A stretch of DNA of 64,000 bases from Clostridia bacterium (lineage in GTDB: Bacteria; Bacillota; Clostridia; Lachnospirales; Lachnospiraceae), in contig QKAS01000005.1 in assembly GCA_003246295.1 (NCBI GenBank), forward strand, positions 1-64,000, given 5' to 3'. This document shows, piece by piece, positions 43,434 through 53,046 of this stretch (the first letter of the stretch is position 1; each line of letters begins with the position of its first letter). Under the pieces are notes generated by a model, which had not been told where the DNA came from, searched no databases, and saw nothing but the letters and a program-made list of their open reading frames with translations. The translations under genes and the position numbers were made by a program.

Positions 43434-44296
43434 TGGAAAAGAGCAAAAAAGTTGGCGGTGTAAAACGATTTTTTTTAGAAGGTGCTGCCTTAATCATGAC
43501 AGCCTTCTTATTTATAATTTACATGGTTCCATTCGCCTTGATTCTTCTAAACTCATTTAAAATGAAACGGGATATCATTACAAATCCATTTTCATTTTAT
43601 GCAAAAAAAGGTTACAGTCTGGAAAATTACATAAAGGCATTTGAAAAAATGGATTTTATCAAGGCATTTGGAAATTCGCTTATGGTAACAGGGCTAAGCA
43701 CCATCGCAGTCATTATCCTTGCAGCCATGGTAGCATATTATTTCACGCGGTCTAAGAATCTGTTTTCAACAATTATGTTCTCACTGATGGCAGCTTCTAT
43801 GATCATTCCATTTCAGGCAATCATGATACCACTTGTATCGATATATGGAGCTGGGCTTCATGCGCTTAACAGCAGGTTTACCTTGATTTTTATGCACACA
43901 GGATTTGCGATGAGTATGTCTGTTTTTATTTATCATGGATTTATAAAAAGTAATATACCAATTTCGCTGGAAGAAGCAGCCTGTATTGATGGATGCACCA
44001 AGACACAGACCTTTTTCCGTGTTGTATTTCCTCTGTTAAAGCCAACAACGACAACATTAGTCATTTTGAATGTACTCGCATTTTGGAATGATTATCTACT
44101 TCCGTCGCTTGTACTTGGAAGAAAGCAAATCTTTACATTGCCATTATCAACCTATGCATTTTATGGAACATATTCTGCAGATTATGGAGTTATTATGGCT
44201 GCACTCGTAATGATTGTAGCACCGGTTCTCATCCTTTATTTATTTTTACAAAAGCAGATTATAAGTGGAGTCATTGCAGGTGCTGTGAAGTCATAA
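43433..44296 (+). CDS. Sugar ABC transporter permease 2
   Basis: A 287-residue MalG/MsmG-type permease with about six helices and the EAA loop EEAACIDGCTKTQTFFRVVF. Pairs with the gene before it. No ATPase gene is in the operon, so a shared MsmK/MsiK-like ATPase elsewhere is likely. Confidence 0.9.
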   Translation: MEKSKKVGGVKRFFLEGAALIMTAFLFIIYMVPFALILLNSFKMKRDIITNPFSFYAKKGYSLENYIKAFEKMDFIKAFGNSLMVTGLSTIAVIILAAMVAYYFTRSKNLFSTIMFSLMAASMIIPFQAIMIPLVSIYGAGLHALNSRFTLIFMHTGFAMSMSVFIYHGFIKSNIPISLEEAACIDGCTKTQTFFRVVFPLLKPTTTTLVILNVLAFWNDYLLPSLVLGRKQIFTLPLSTYAFYGTYSADYGVIMAALVMIVAPVLILYLFLQKQIISGVIAGAVKS

Positions 44297-44359
44297 TGGG
44301 AACGTAGGGGGAATTATTTAATCGTCTTGAAAGGAAGGACTTTAGTCCAGAATAAACAA

Positions 44360-45811
44360 ATGAAAAAAAATATTGAAAATAAATGCATGCTGATTACATA
44401 TTCGGATTCCATGGGGAATCATCTAAAAGACCTGCAGACTGTTCTTGATCTTTATTTCTCAAAGGCAATTGGCGGTGTTCATATCCTACCTTTTTTTCCG
44501 TCTTCAGGTGACAGAGGATTTGCACCTATGGACTATCACAAAGTGGAGCCTGAGTTTGGAGACTGGAAGGATATAGAAGCTCTTTCGGAAAATTATTACC
44601 TCATGTTCGATTATATGATCAATCATATTTCTGCTCAGAGTGAATATTATAAAGACTTTTTGCAGAATAAGGATGCTTCAAAATACAAAGACTTATTTAT
44701 CAGATTCAAAGATTTCTGGGAACAGGGAGAACCTACACCGGAGCAGGTGGATGTAATCTATAAAAGAAAACCAAGAGCACCTTATACCATAGCATATTTT
44801 GCTGATGGCACAAGTGAAAAAGTATGGTGTACTTTTGATGAAGAACAGATTGATATTAATTGTAAAAGTGAAACGGCCAAAGAATTTATTAAAGATAATC
44901 TTACAACACTTTGTGAACACGGCGCCTCTTTAATCAGGCTGGATGCTTTTGCGTATGCAACCAAAAAAGCAGGAAGCAGTTGCTTTTTTATCGAGCCAGA
45001 TGTTTGGGACTTTTTAAAGGAATGCGAGCAGATTGTGGAACCATATGGAGCACAACTCCTTCCGGAAATTCATGAGCATTATTCCATGCAACTAAGAATT
45101 GCACAGAAAGATTATTATGTGTATGACTTTGCGCTTCCATTTTTATTGCTGCATGCTATTTATTACAAAGAAGTGAAATACCTGAAAAACTGGTTGGAAA
45201 TATGTCCAAGAAAGCAGTTTACAACATTGGACACACATGATGGAATTGGTGTGGTGGATGTAAAAGATCTTCTCCCAGAGGAAGAGATCGAGAAGACGAA
45301 GGAAGACATCTTCAAGTTTGGAGCGAATGTTAAAAAAATCTATAATACAGCAGCATACAATAATCTGGATATTTATCAGGTGAATTGTTCCTATTTTTCA
45401 GCACTAGGAGATAATGAAGATGCCTATCTGTTTGCTAGAGCAATTCAATTTTTTGCACCAGGAATACCACAGGTTTATTATGTAGGCCTACTGGCAGGAA
45501 AGAATGATCTTCAGTTGCTGGAAGAAACAAAAATCGGCAGAAATATTAACAGACATTATTATTCTTTAGAGGAAATCAAAGAGCAGGTTCAGACGAGTGT
45601 CGTACAAAAGCTGATTAAGCTCATGGAGTTTCGAAACATTCATCCTTCCTTTGCGGGAGAGTTTGAGATTGAACAAAAAGAGAGTACATTACATATCATA
45701 CGTACTTATGGCGAAGACAAATCTGAGTTATGGGCTGACTTTAAGACACTTGATTTAAGAATTCAGTACTCTGAGCCTAATGCAACACACATGACTACAT
45801 TGGAGTTATAG
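44360..45811 (+). CDS. gtfA: Sucrose phosphorylase (GH13)
   Basis: About 483 residues, normal for sucrose phosphorylase. It starts MKKNIENKCMLITYSDSMG and has a GH13 barrel with nucleophile Asp195 (IRLDAFAYA), acid/base Glu236 (LPEIHE) and Asp291 (TLDTHDGIG), close to Asp192/Glu232/Asp290 of the bifidobacterial enzyme. It converts sucrose and phosphate to glucose-1-phosphate and fructose in the cytosol. Relatives act on sucrose-6-phosphate or glucosylglycerate, so specificity needs testing. The start is uncertain: TTG 44327 is possible. ATG 44360 fits the family better, and a GGAC-TTTA-GTCC hairpin could bring AAGGAAGG closer. Confidence 0.87.
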   Translation: MKKNIENKCMLITYSDSMGNHLKDLQTVLDLYFSKAIGGVHILPFFPSSGDRGFAPMDYHKVEPEFGDWKDIEALSENYYLMFDYMINHISAQSEYYKDFLQNKDASKYKDLFIRFKDFWEQGEPTPEQVDVIYKRKPRAPYTIAYFADGTSEKVWCTFDEEQIDINCKSETAKEFIKDNLTTLCEHGASLIRLDAFAYATKKAGSSCFFIEPDVWDFLKECEQIVEPYGAQLLPEIHEHYSMQLRIAQKDYYVYDFALPFLLLHAIYYKEVKYLKNWLEICPRKQFTTLDTHDGIGVVDVKDLLPEEEIEKTKEDIFKFGANVKKIYNTAAYNNLDIYQVNCSYFSALGDNEDAYLFARAIQFFAPGIPQVYYVGLLAGKNDLQLLEETKIGRNINRHYYSLEEIKEQVQTSVVQKLIKLMEFRNIHPSFAGEFEIEQKESTLHIIRTYGEDKSELWADFKTLDLRIQYSEPNATHMTTLEL

Positions 45812-45812
45812 A

Positions 45813-47414
45813 ATGTCAGGAATACAAAAAATAATTAAAACAAATGAATTATTCATACCAATCAATATTCTGGGGGAAGAGAATTTAATAGAAATCCACC
45901 TTCATGAGCATCATGGCAGGAAGAAGCTATTTGAGTTTAAGATTCCTGTTTTACAGACGGATTCACAATCTGTGTATCCGTTTGATTATTATGCCCGTTT
46001 TCCGGTAAAGAAATTTACCGATAAAACTATCATCCTAACAGGAGAGGTTCCGGAAGTGTTTTTAAATGCCATTCAGGAAAAAGATGACAACATTGAAGCA
46101 TCTCCGGAGCGCCCCTCCATCCATTTTACAGCAAGGCATTCCTGGATCAATGATCCCAATGGGCTTCATTTTAGGGACGGAATGTATCATTTATATTATC
46201 AATATAATCCGTTTCATATCAAGTGGAACAATATGAGCTGGGGGCACGCTACGAGTCGGGATTTGCTTCATTGGAAAGAACAGGATGCCGTGCTATTTCC
46301 GGATGAAAATGGAATGATGTTTTCGGGATGCGCAATTATAAATGAGAGAGGTTGTTTAGGGCTCCCGGAGGATGCATCAATATTTTTTTATACAGCGGCA
46401 GGAGGGATTACACCATGGTCCTTTGGTAAACCCTCAACACAACGGATTGCATATAGCCTGGATGGTGGAAATACATTAACGAAAACGGAAACTGGAGTTG
46501 TTGCATGTATTGAGCAGGAAAATCGAGATCCAAAAGTGTTCTGGCATGAAAAAACAAAGAGTTTTATTATGTGTCTTTGGTTAAAAGAGAATGAGTTTGC
46601 AATACTAAGATCTGTGGATCTTAAAAAATTTGAAATTTCGCATCGATTTTCACTTGACCAGGCATGGGAATGTCCGGATTTGTTTTGTTTAAAGGATGCG
46701 AATGGAGAAGAGCACTGGGTCTTTTGGTCAGCCGATGGTTATTACTACTTTGGAACCTTTGACGGGTATACTTTTTGCTGGGATGGCGTAAGACACCAGG
46801 CTTATATGAATCAGATTCCATATGCAGCACAGACAATTTCAGGCATAACGGACAGAATCATATCCATACCATGGCTGAGACTAGAGTTTTACCAGGAGAA
46901 TAGTGAGCAGTATGGAAATAAAGCACAGCAAGACAATAAAGAACATAAAGATAGTAGATATTACACAGGTGCGATGGGGATTCCACGTGAACTTACATTA
47001 TACGAATCGGAGGTGGGATTTCGGATTTCGCAAAACTATGTACGCGAGTTATGGGATAACGCTAGGTGGATTGAACTGACAGATCAAATAGGCCCTAAGC
47101 CGTTATTGCTTGAAAGAATGATAGAAGAGAATGAAGAGAATTATGATTTTACAGTAGATTTTTTTGGAAATCTGATAAGCTATTCATCAGAAGAAGGCAT
47201 GCTGAAATATGACGAACAGAAGTATTATATTGGAGAGAAATGCAAAGATTTTTCATTTCTATTGGATGATGTTGTATTTGAAGTGACAGCAAACCATGGT
47301 ATAATAACAGGAGCATTCTATATGACCAGAAAAAGCAATGAGATTTTAATAAAATCCAGTGACAGAAAGAATTGGAAATTTGCTAACATTAAGTGTAGTG
47401 GTCAGAATAGGTAA
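45813..47414 (+). CDS. GH32 fructosidase (sucrose/fructan hydrolase)
   Basis: A 533-residue GH32 enzyme after a 100-residue N-terminal extension. Nucleophile Asp114 lies in WINDPNG (111-117), the transition-state RDP is at 238-240, and the acid/base Glu286 is in WECPDLF. It has no signal peptide, so it cleaves imported beta-fructosides (sucrose, fructo-oligosaccharides) in the cytosol. It starts two bases after the sucrose phosphorylase gene, so the two are co-translated. Confidence 0.9.
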   Translation: MSGIQKIIKTNELFIPINILGEENLIEIHLHEHHGRKKLFEFKIPVLQTDSQSVYPFDYYARFPVKKFTDKTIILTGEVPEVFLNAIQEKDDNIEASPERPSIHFTARHSWINDPNGLHFRDGMYHLYYQYNPFHIKWNNMSWGHATSRDLLHWKEQDAVLFPDENGMMFSGCAIINERGCLGLPEDASIFFYTAAGGITPWSFGKPSTQRIAYSLDGGNTLTKTETGVVACIEQENRDPKVFWHEKTKSFIMCLWLKENEFAILRSVDLKKFEISHRFSLDQAWECPDLFCLKDANGEEHWVFWSADGYYYFGTFDGYTFCWDGVRHQAYMNQIPYAAQTISGITDRIISIPWLRLEFYQENSEQYGNKAQQDNKEHKDSRYYTGAMGIPRELTLYESEVGFRISQNYVRELWDNARWIELTDQIGPKPLLLERMIEENEENYDFTVDFFGNLISYSSEEGMLKYDEQKYYIGEKCKDFSFLLDDVVFEVTANHGIITGAFYMTRKSNEILIKSSDRKNWKFANIKCSGQNR

Positions 47415-47452
47415 GCATAAATCACGTGGTTCAATTACGGATAGGAGCAGAT

Positions 47453-48430
47453 ATGGCAACTTTAAAGGACGTGGCAAAAGAAACAGGACTTACAGTAAGT
47501 ACAGTTTCCAGAGTTTTGAACAATAGAGGGTACATCAGTGAAGAGACAAGAAAGAATGTTTATGCAGCGATGGAACGCTTAAATTATCATCCGAACGAAC
47601 TAGCCAGATCATTATCCAAGAAATCCACTTATACGATCGGGGTCATTGTTCCTCATATCAGACACCCTTACTTCGCTGAACTAATCAGTAATCTTGAAAA
47701 TGAAGCATATCATAGAAAATACAAGATATTGCTATTCAACTCTCAGGAGAAAGATGAGAGAGAGAAAGAATATCTTGATATGTGCACCAGAAATCGTGTG
47801 ACAGGAATTATTATTTGTAGTGGTAATATTCAAATGAAAGAATTTAAAGAACTGAATGTTCCGCTTATTACGATAGAACGATATCTTGAAAATGGTACAG
47901 CTATGGTGGAATGCGATAATTACCAGGGCGGAAAGCTTGCAGCCAGACATTTAATTGAGAAAGGATGCAGACACCTGATTCATTTTAGTGGTGTCAGGGA
48001 AACTGCAATGCCGGCAGACCAGAGAGCAGCCGGTTTTGAGGATGTCTGTAAACAAAAACAGGTCTCTCATGATGCAATCGGTACAAGTGTCAACGAATAT
48101 AATGCACTGGAATATCATGATTATATAGAAAAGGTACTAAAGGAACATCCTGAAACAGACGGTATTTTTGCAAGTAGCGATTTAATCGCTGCGCAGCTCA
48201 TTCAGGTATGTGCAAAAAAGGGAATCAAAATACCGGAACAGATGAAAATAGTGGGTTTTGACGATGTGAATGTAGCATCACTGACAACTCCCAGAATTAC
48301 GACCATACATCAGCCAATCAAAGAGATGGCACGTACAGCGGTAGAACTTTTAATTAAGGCATCCGAAGGGGAAGTTACACCAAGCAGAACCGTACTTCCA
48401 GTTGTACTTGTGGAGAGAGAAACAACCTAG
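47453..48430 (+). CDS. LacI family repressor of the sucrose operon
   Basis: About 325 residues: an HTH of classic form (MATLKDVAKETGLTVSTVSRVLNN) and a periplasmic-binding-protein-like effector domain. I start at ATG 47453, after AGGAG. It should bind TCAAnCGnTTGA operators, two of which flank the operon promoter, and release on a sugar such as sucrose or fructose. It ends three bases before the convergent chromate transporter gene. Confidence 0.9.
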   Translation: MATLKDVAKETGLTVSTVSRVLNNRGYISEETRKNVYAAMERLNYHPNELARSLSKKSTYTIGVIVPHIRHPYFAELISNLENEAYHRKYKILLFNSQEKDEREKEYLDMCTRNRVTGIIICSGNIQMKEFKELNVPLITIERYLENGTAMVECDNYQGGKLAARHLIEKGCRHLIHFSGVRETAMPADQRAAGFEDVCKQKQVSHDAIGTSVNEYNALEYHDYIEKVLKEHPETDGIFASSDLIAAQLIQVCAKKGIKIPEQMKIVGFDDVNVASLTTPRITTIHQPIKEMARTAVELLIKASEGEVTPSRTVLPVVLVERETT

Positions 48431-48432
48431 AT

Positions 48433-49602
48433 TTATAATAGTATTCCACAGATTAATGTAAGGATCACAATCATAGGCGCAGGAATTTTTCGTGTCAGAA
48501 TCAGGACGCATACAAAAAGGGTATAGGCAAGAGAAGTAACAGTAAGCCCATTTTTTTGTAAGAGTAGTAAACCTGAGGCGGCGATCAATCCACCAGCCAC
48601 AGATGTGATCCCTTTTAATGACAGTTTGATTCCTTTGATTTGCTTCAATTGTTCCCAAACAGGATACACAAAGAATATTAGAAGAATACCAGGAAGAAAA
48701 ATCCCAACACCGCCGGCAAGAGCTCCAAGAATCTGATAAATGATACCATGGCCACGTGCCGACATCCCGCCTGCATATGCTGCAAAGCTGAACATTGGAC
48801 CTGGAAGTCCTTGCACTAGTCCATATCCGGTAAGAAATTCCTGATTGGTCATGACCTTGCTGATTTCTACTAATTCACTATACATGAGAGGAACGACGAC
48901 TTGTCCACCGCCAATAACGAGATAGCCGTACCGGTAAAAGTGTTCAAATAAAAGAAGGATTTGACTGTTCCATAGAGAACTAAGAATAAGACTTCCACCA
49001 GCAAATAAGAAAAATAAAACAAGATAATGCCATGGAGGACTCATTTTTACATGATTCCATATATTTTTTTCCTTTGATACAAAGATGCTTATAACACCGC
49101 CGCTTAAAAGGACAAGAGGATAGATCCAGGGTTCGTGTATAAAATAAGTCGTGACACAACCAAAAACAAATAATAATATGGTAAAGGTGTCTTTCATTAC
49201 TTTTCTACCAATATGGTAAGCAGCCGTTAGTATAAAAGCTACTGCCATCGGACCTATGAACTTTAAGATATCATTTGTTACATGTATGACAGAAAAAATC
49301 TGACTAATAAATGATAAAAATGTCATAAAGAGCAATACTGGGACAGACCACACAAGCATCGTTAATAATGCAAGAACCGGACCGCCTAATTTATAACCAA
49401 TAGCCACAATAGTCTGTGTACTACTTGGCCCTGGAAGAATTCCAGTCAGAGCAATCAGCTCAATCAGTTCTTCTTCTGAAAGATATTTCTTTTTTAGGAC
49501 GAGTTGTTCTGTAAAAACACCATAATGTGCCTCAGGGCCACCGTACGCGCCAAGAGAACAAATGAAAACATCTTTTAAAAATGTAGATTTGTTAGTTTTC
49601 AT
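48433..49602 (-). CDS. chrA: Chromate transporter (ChrA, two-domain)
   Basis: A 389-residue membrane protein with two chromate-transporter units. The N-terminal GAYGGPEAHYGVFTEQLV and ILPGPSSTQTIVAIGYKLGG are followed by a second unit with GGGQVVVPLMYSELVE and VQGLPGPMFSFAAYAGG. It should export chromate or a related anion. Its charge-poor helices and length fit the long-chain ChrA family. Stand-alone gene; a second, split pair lies at 54828-55942. Confidence 0.9.
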   Translation of the reverse strand: MKTNKSTFLKDVFICSLGAYGGPEAHYGVFTEQLVLKKKYLSEEELIELIALTGILPGPSSTQTIVAIGYKLGGPVLALLTMLVWSVPVLLFMTFLSFISQIFSVIHVTNDILKFIGPMAVAFILTAAYHIGRKVMKDTFTILLFVFGCVTTYFIHEPWIYPLVLLSGGVISIFVSKEKNIWNHVKMSPPWHYLVLFFLFAGGSLILSSLWNSQILLLFEHFYRYGYLVIGGGQVVVPLMYSELVEISKVMTNQEFLTGYGLVQGLPGPMFSFAAYAGGMSARGHGIIYQILGALAGGVGIFLPGILLIFFVYPVWEQLKQIKGIKLSLKGITSVAGGLIAASGLLLLQKNGLTVTSLAYTLFVCVLILTRKIPAPMIVILTLICGILL

Positions 49603-49795
49603 AAAACACCTCCTATTTTAAGTATGTCGTGAGAAGTGAATATTATCAAGTAAAATAATGTGAAAATATCATAGAAGGCAACAGATTATGTAAAAAAAGC
49701 AACCATTTACGTCGGGCAGAATTTATACGTGGCTTGTTATAGTACCATAGTACTCAAATGTGCAACACGAAGCACTTAAATGGGAGGAAGGTACT
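49603..49795. other. Gap between chromate transporter and chemoreceptor genes
   Basis: A 193-base divergent gap. It contains the palindrome AGTAC-CATA-GTACT at 49741-49754, about 40 bases before the chemoreceptor start. I find no clean promoter in it. Confidence 0.35.
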
Positions 49796-51532
49796 ATGCA
49801 TAAATCAATAGCAGTTCGAATCTTTATGATTCTCTTTATTTTAACATTTTTATTTACATTAAATACAGTATTAAGTGGAGTGACCAATTCACAGGTTCAA
49901 CTTTCAGCAGATCTAATTTCCGATTCATTTATTCAGCTTGAATACCAACAGATACAGATGAATAAAGAAATAAGTAATATTCGGATTCTTCTTATGTCTG
50001 ATGAGAATCAGGAGCAAAATGGAGAGGTGAGCAGAGCTGATGCATTGAAAACAGCAGTAGAAAATGCACGAGGTGCACAGGAAGCAATCGCGCAGATTTG
50101 TAAAGACTTTTCAAACAAGGCTATGAATCAGACTCTTGAAAAAGCTTATCTTACTTATTATCAGAATTTGAAAAATTATTTGGACCAGGTCATAGAATCA
50201 AGCGAGGCTTCTGCCACAAATGAGAATGACCAACTTGCAGCTTCCTATGAAGATATGAGTAATGCTGAACAAGAATTTCAAAAGGTTCTGGATGAAAGTA
50301 TTGCCCATGAAATATCACTTGTTCATGGAAGGGTGAACCGTTCGACCATTATCATATGGGGGATGGCACTTTTATTTATGATAGCGGCAGCGGTATCGTT
50401 TGCCCTGAGTATGAAGACGATCATCAGACCTTTGAAATGTGCAAATCAGGACTTTGGTAAAATAATCAAGGCACTGGAAGAAGAACAGGGCGATTTGACA
50501 GTGCGTCTTAAGAAATATTCTGAGGATGAGATTGGTCAGATGGTGGAAGGAATCAATCGTTTTCTGGAAACACTTCAAAATGCCATGATATCTATTAAAT
50601 CTGGTTCGGCAACAATTCACGAATCATCAGAAGTAATCTATGAGCATATGAACCAGTCAAAGGATCTTTCATCAAGGATTTCTTCTTCTTTAAATGAATT
50701 ATCTGCCAGTATGGAGGAAATATCAGGTACCCTTACTACGATAGATTCAGGATCGCAGAAGGTATTTGTTTCTTCAAATCAGATGGAAGAGCAGTCTATG
50801 AAGAACTCGGAAAGAATTCAAACCATTGCGGCACATGCAGATCAGTTATATGAGAAGACGCGGGATAGCAAAGAAGAAACAATCCAGATAATTGGGACGA
50901 TACGTGAATCTATGGGAGAAGCCATAAGAAGCAGTCGTTCTGTGGAAAGAATCAATGCATTAACAGAAAATATTCTTGGAATATCAGCACAGACGAATTT
51001 ACTGGCCCTGAATGCATCGATTGAAGCAGCGCGTGCAGGTGCAGCAGGGAAAGGTTTTTCTGTTGTTGCTGATGAAATTCGAAAATTAGCAGAAAATACA
51101 AAAGAGACAGCAAGTGATATTCAAAATATAAGTCATCTTGTTACAGCAGCAGTAGAGGAACTGGTTAAAAATGCCGAGGGTATTATGGAATACATGGATC
51201 ATAATGTTTTGAATGATTATGATAGCTTTGTAATGTTAGCTGGGGATTATAAAAAAGACACAGATACAATGAATCAGTTACTGAACACATTTAATAAGAA
51301 TGCATCTCAGCTTCGCAAGATATCGGAAGATATAGCTTCCGGTATTCAAGGGATAACTTCTGCTGTAGAGGATAGCGTTTCTGTTGTGATACATTCAGGA
51401 GAGGACACGCTAGAACTTCTTGATTCGGTTACTAGTACAACTATAGAAGCAGAAAAAAATGAGGGAATTGTTCGTGAACTGAATCAACAGTTAAATCGTT
51501 TCAAAAAGGTTGAGCGAGTAGGAGAGATATGA
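49796..51532 (+). CDS. Methyl-accepting chemotaxis protein
   Basis: About 578 residues: TM1 (about 5-27), a helical-bundle extracellular domain (about 30-180), TM2 (about 184-205), HAMP (about 207-260), and a cytoplasmic signalling hairpin with the conserved tip [26 protein letters not shown] 49796 (MHKSIA) follows GGAGGAAGG; a start at 49760 has no site. It should sense a small molecule outside the cell and signal to CheA/CheW. No chemotaxis or flagellar gene is nearby. Confidence 0.92.
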   Translation: MHKSIAVRIFMILFILTFLFTLNTVLSGVTNSQVQLSADLISDSFIQLEYQQIQMNKEISNIRILLMSDENQEQNGEVSRADALKTAVENARGAQEAIAQICKDFSNKAMNQTLEKAYLTYYQNLKNYLDQVIESSEASATNENDQLAASYEDMSNAEQEFQKVLDESIAHEISLVHGRVNRSTIIIWGMALLFMIAAAVSFALSMKTIIRPLKCANQDFGKIIKALEEEQGDLTVRLKKYSEDEIGQMVEGINRFLETLQNAMISIKSGSATIHESSEVIYEHMNQSKDLSSRISSSLNELSASMEEISGTLTTIDSGSQKVFVSSNQMEEQSMKNSERIQTIAAHADQLYEKTRDSKEETIQIIGTIRESMGEAIRSSRSVERINALTENILGISAQTNLLALNASIEAARAGAAGKGFSVVADEIRKLAENTKETASDIQNISHLVTAAVEELVKNAEGIMEYMDHNVLNDYDSFVMLAGDYKKDTDTMNQLLNTFNKNASQLRKISEDIASGIQGITSAVEDSVSVVIHSGEDTLELLDSVTSTTIEAEKNEGIVRELNQQLNRFKKVERVGEI

Positions 51533-51558
51533 TATAAGTAAATAGAAAACAAAAATAG

Positions 51559-51581
51559 AAAATGCCTGGTGGCATTTTTTA
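51559..51581 (+). terminator. Terminator after the chemoreceptor
   Basis: AAAATGCC (51559-51566), loop TGGT, GGCATTTT (51571-51578), then TTA. Confidence 0.75.
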
Positions 51582-51634
51582 TTTTGAATAATAGCCTACT
51601 AAAAAGGTAGGTAATAAAGTTAAGGAGAATTTAA

Positions 51635-52387
51635 ATGAATCAGTTTGACAGGACACAGTTATTACTTGGAGCAGAGTCTATCACAACACTTTCCAATAAG
51701 AAGGTGGCTGTATTTGGAATTGGAGGTGTTGGAGGATTTGCTGTGGAAGCACTGGTACGTAGTGGTATTGGTTCGTTTGTATTGGTTGATGACGATAAAA
51801 TATGTCTGACTAATTTAAACAGACAAATTATGGCGACCCGAAAATCAATTGGAAAATACAAAGCTGAAGTAATGAAAGAAAGAATTCTTGAAATTAATCC
51901 CTCAGCAGAAGTAGAAGTAAAAAAGAATTTTTTTCTGCCTGAAACGGCGGAAGAATTTGATTTTACTGAGTATGACTATGTGATTGATGCAGTGGACACT
52001 GTAACTGCTAAAATTGAACTTGTGTTACGCGCACAAGATATGAATGTTCCTGTAATTAGTTGCATGGGAGCAGGAAATAAACTGGACCCAACGAAGTTTG
52101 AAGTGGCTGATATTTATAAGACAAAGGTTTGTCCTCTTGCAAAAGTTATGAGAAGAGAGTTGAGAAAAAGAAGAGTGAAGAAGTTGAAAGTTGTGTACTC
52201 CACGGAACAACCTATAAGACCGAGTGAGGATGCAGTAGTTGGTTGCAAGACAAACTGTGTCTGCCCACCTGGATCTCAGCATAAATGTACAGACAGACGA
52301 GATATTCCAGGCAGCGTAGCTTTTGTTCCTTCCGTTGCAGGACTAATTATAGCTGGAGAAGTGATTAAAGATCTTATAAATTATTAA
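51635..52387 (+). CDS. tcdA: tRNA threonylcarbamoyladenosine dehydratase TcdA
   Basis: A 250-residue E1-like (ThiF/MoeB-type) adenylating enzyme: FGIGGVGGFAVEALVRSG nucleotide loop, DDDKICLTNLNRQ, CMGAGNKLDPT, and the C-terminal CKTNCVCPPGSQHKCTDR and GSVAFVPSVAGL. TcdA cyclises t6A at position 37 of tRNAs. Its last 14 bases overlap the convergent Rrf2 gene. Confidence 0.92.
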   Translation: MNQFDRTQLLLGAESITTLSNKKVAVFGIGGVGGFAVEALVRSGIGSFVLVDDDKICLTNLNRQIMATRKSIGKYKAEVMKERILEINPSAEVEVKKNFFLPETAEEFDFTEYDYVIDAVDTVTAKIELVLRAQDMNVPVISCMGAGNKLDPTKFEVADIYKTKVCPLAKVMRRELRKRRVKKLKVVYSTEQPIRPSEDAVVGCKTNCVCPPGSQHKCTDRRDIPGSVAFVPSVAGLIIAGEVIKDLINY

Positions 52388-52817
52388 TTGAGTCTCGTTC
52401 ATCTAAAGATGCAGATTGATTTAAAATATCTTGTAAGGTAATTTCTTTTAAATAATTGGTAATGACTTCATGTAATCCTTCCCATATTGGAAGCGTGGTG
52501 CATTCCGACTGAAGTTCACACAAATTTGGATCATTTTTCATACAATTCACAGGAAATAAATCGCCTTCGGCACTGGTCAGAATTTCTTCTACAGTTATTT
52601 GTTCAGGCATACGTGATAATCGATATCCGCCCTGTGCACCTCGATTTGCAAGTAACAAACCATTTCGTGTTAGTTGAGGGATGATTTGTTCCAAATACTT
52701 TTTAGAAATATGTAAACGCAGGGATATGTCATGCAATGTGATATATCCTTTTTCGGTTTGTCTGGCCAAATCAATCATAAGGCGCAGTGCATATCTTCCG
52801 CGAGTTGAAATTTTCAT
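52374..52817 (-). CDS. Rrf2 family transcriptional regulator
   Basis: A 147-residue Rrf2 protein: HTH DISLRLHISKKYLEQIIPQL and wing GLLLANRGAQGGYRLSR. Three cysteines (about 92, 99, 105) have the CMKNDPNLCELQSEC spacing of Fe-S-binding Rrf2/IscR proteins. Its promoter lies across a perfect palindrome (52845-52872), a sign of autoregulation. The nearest divergent gene is a trans-sulfuration enzyme, so it may control sulfur metabolism as CymR does; the cysteines would allow Fe-S sensing instead. Confidence 0.9.
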   Translation of the reverse strand: MKISTRGRYALRLMIDLARQTEKGYITLHDISLRLHISKKYLEQIIPQLTRNGLLLANRGAQGGYRLSRMPEQITVEEILTSAEGDLFPVNCMKNDPNLCELQSECTTLPIWEGLHEVITNYLKEITLQDILNQSASLDERDSINNL

Positions 52818-52844
52818 ACGATCTCCTCATTTCTTGCGATAAGT

Positions 52845-52889
52845 TTATGATATTGTGCTTACTATATCATAAGAATTTTACGTATTCAA
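52845..52889 (-). promoter_or_regulatory. Rrf2 gene promoter with palindromic operator
   Basis: On the minus strand: TTGAAT (52889-52884), 17-base spacer, TATAGT (52866-52861). TTATGATAT (52845-52853) and ATATCATAA (52864-52872) are perfect 9-base arms 10 bases apart, straddling the -10. The gap 52818-53046 otherwise shows no second palindrome; the divergent promoter is not clear. Confidence 0.7.
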
Positions 52890-53046
52890 TGAGTTTTATG
52901 TGAATGAAAAAATTAAAAACTAAGCAAAAGATATAGAATTAATCTATAGCGAATAATAAAAATATAGTAATAACTATAATGACTATTTTCGAATATAATA
53001 ATTTGGAAAGCAGATAATCTGAGAACGGAAAGAGTTGGTGAATGTT

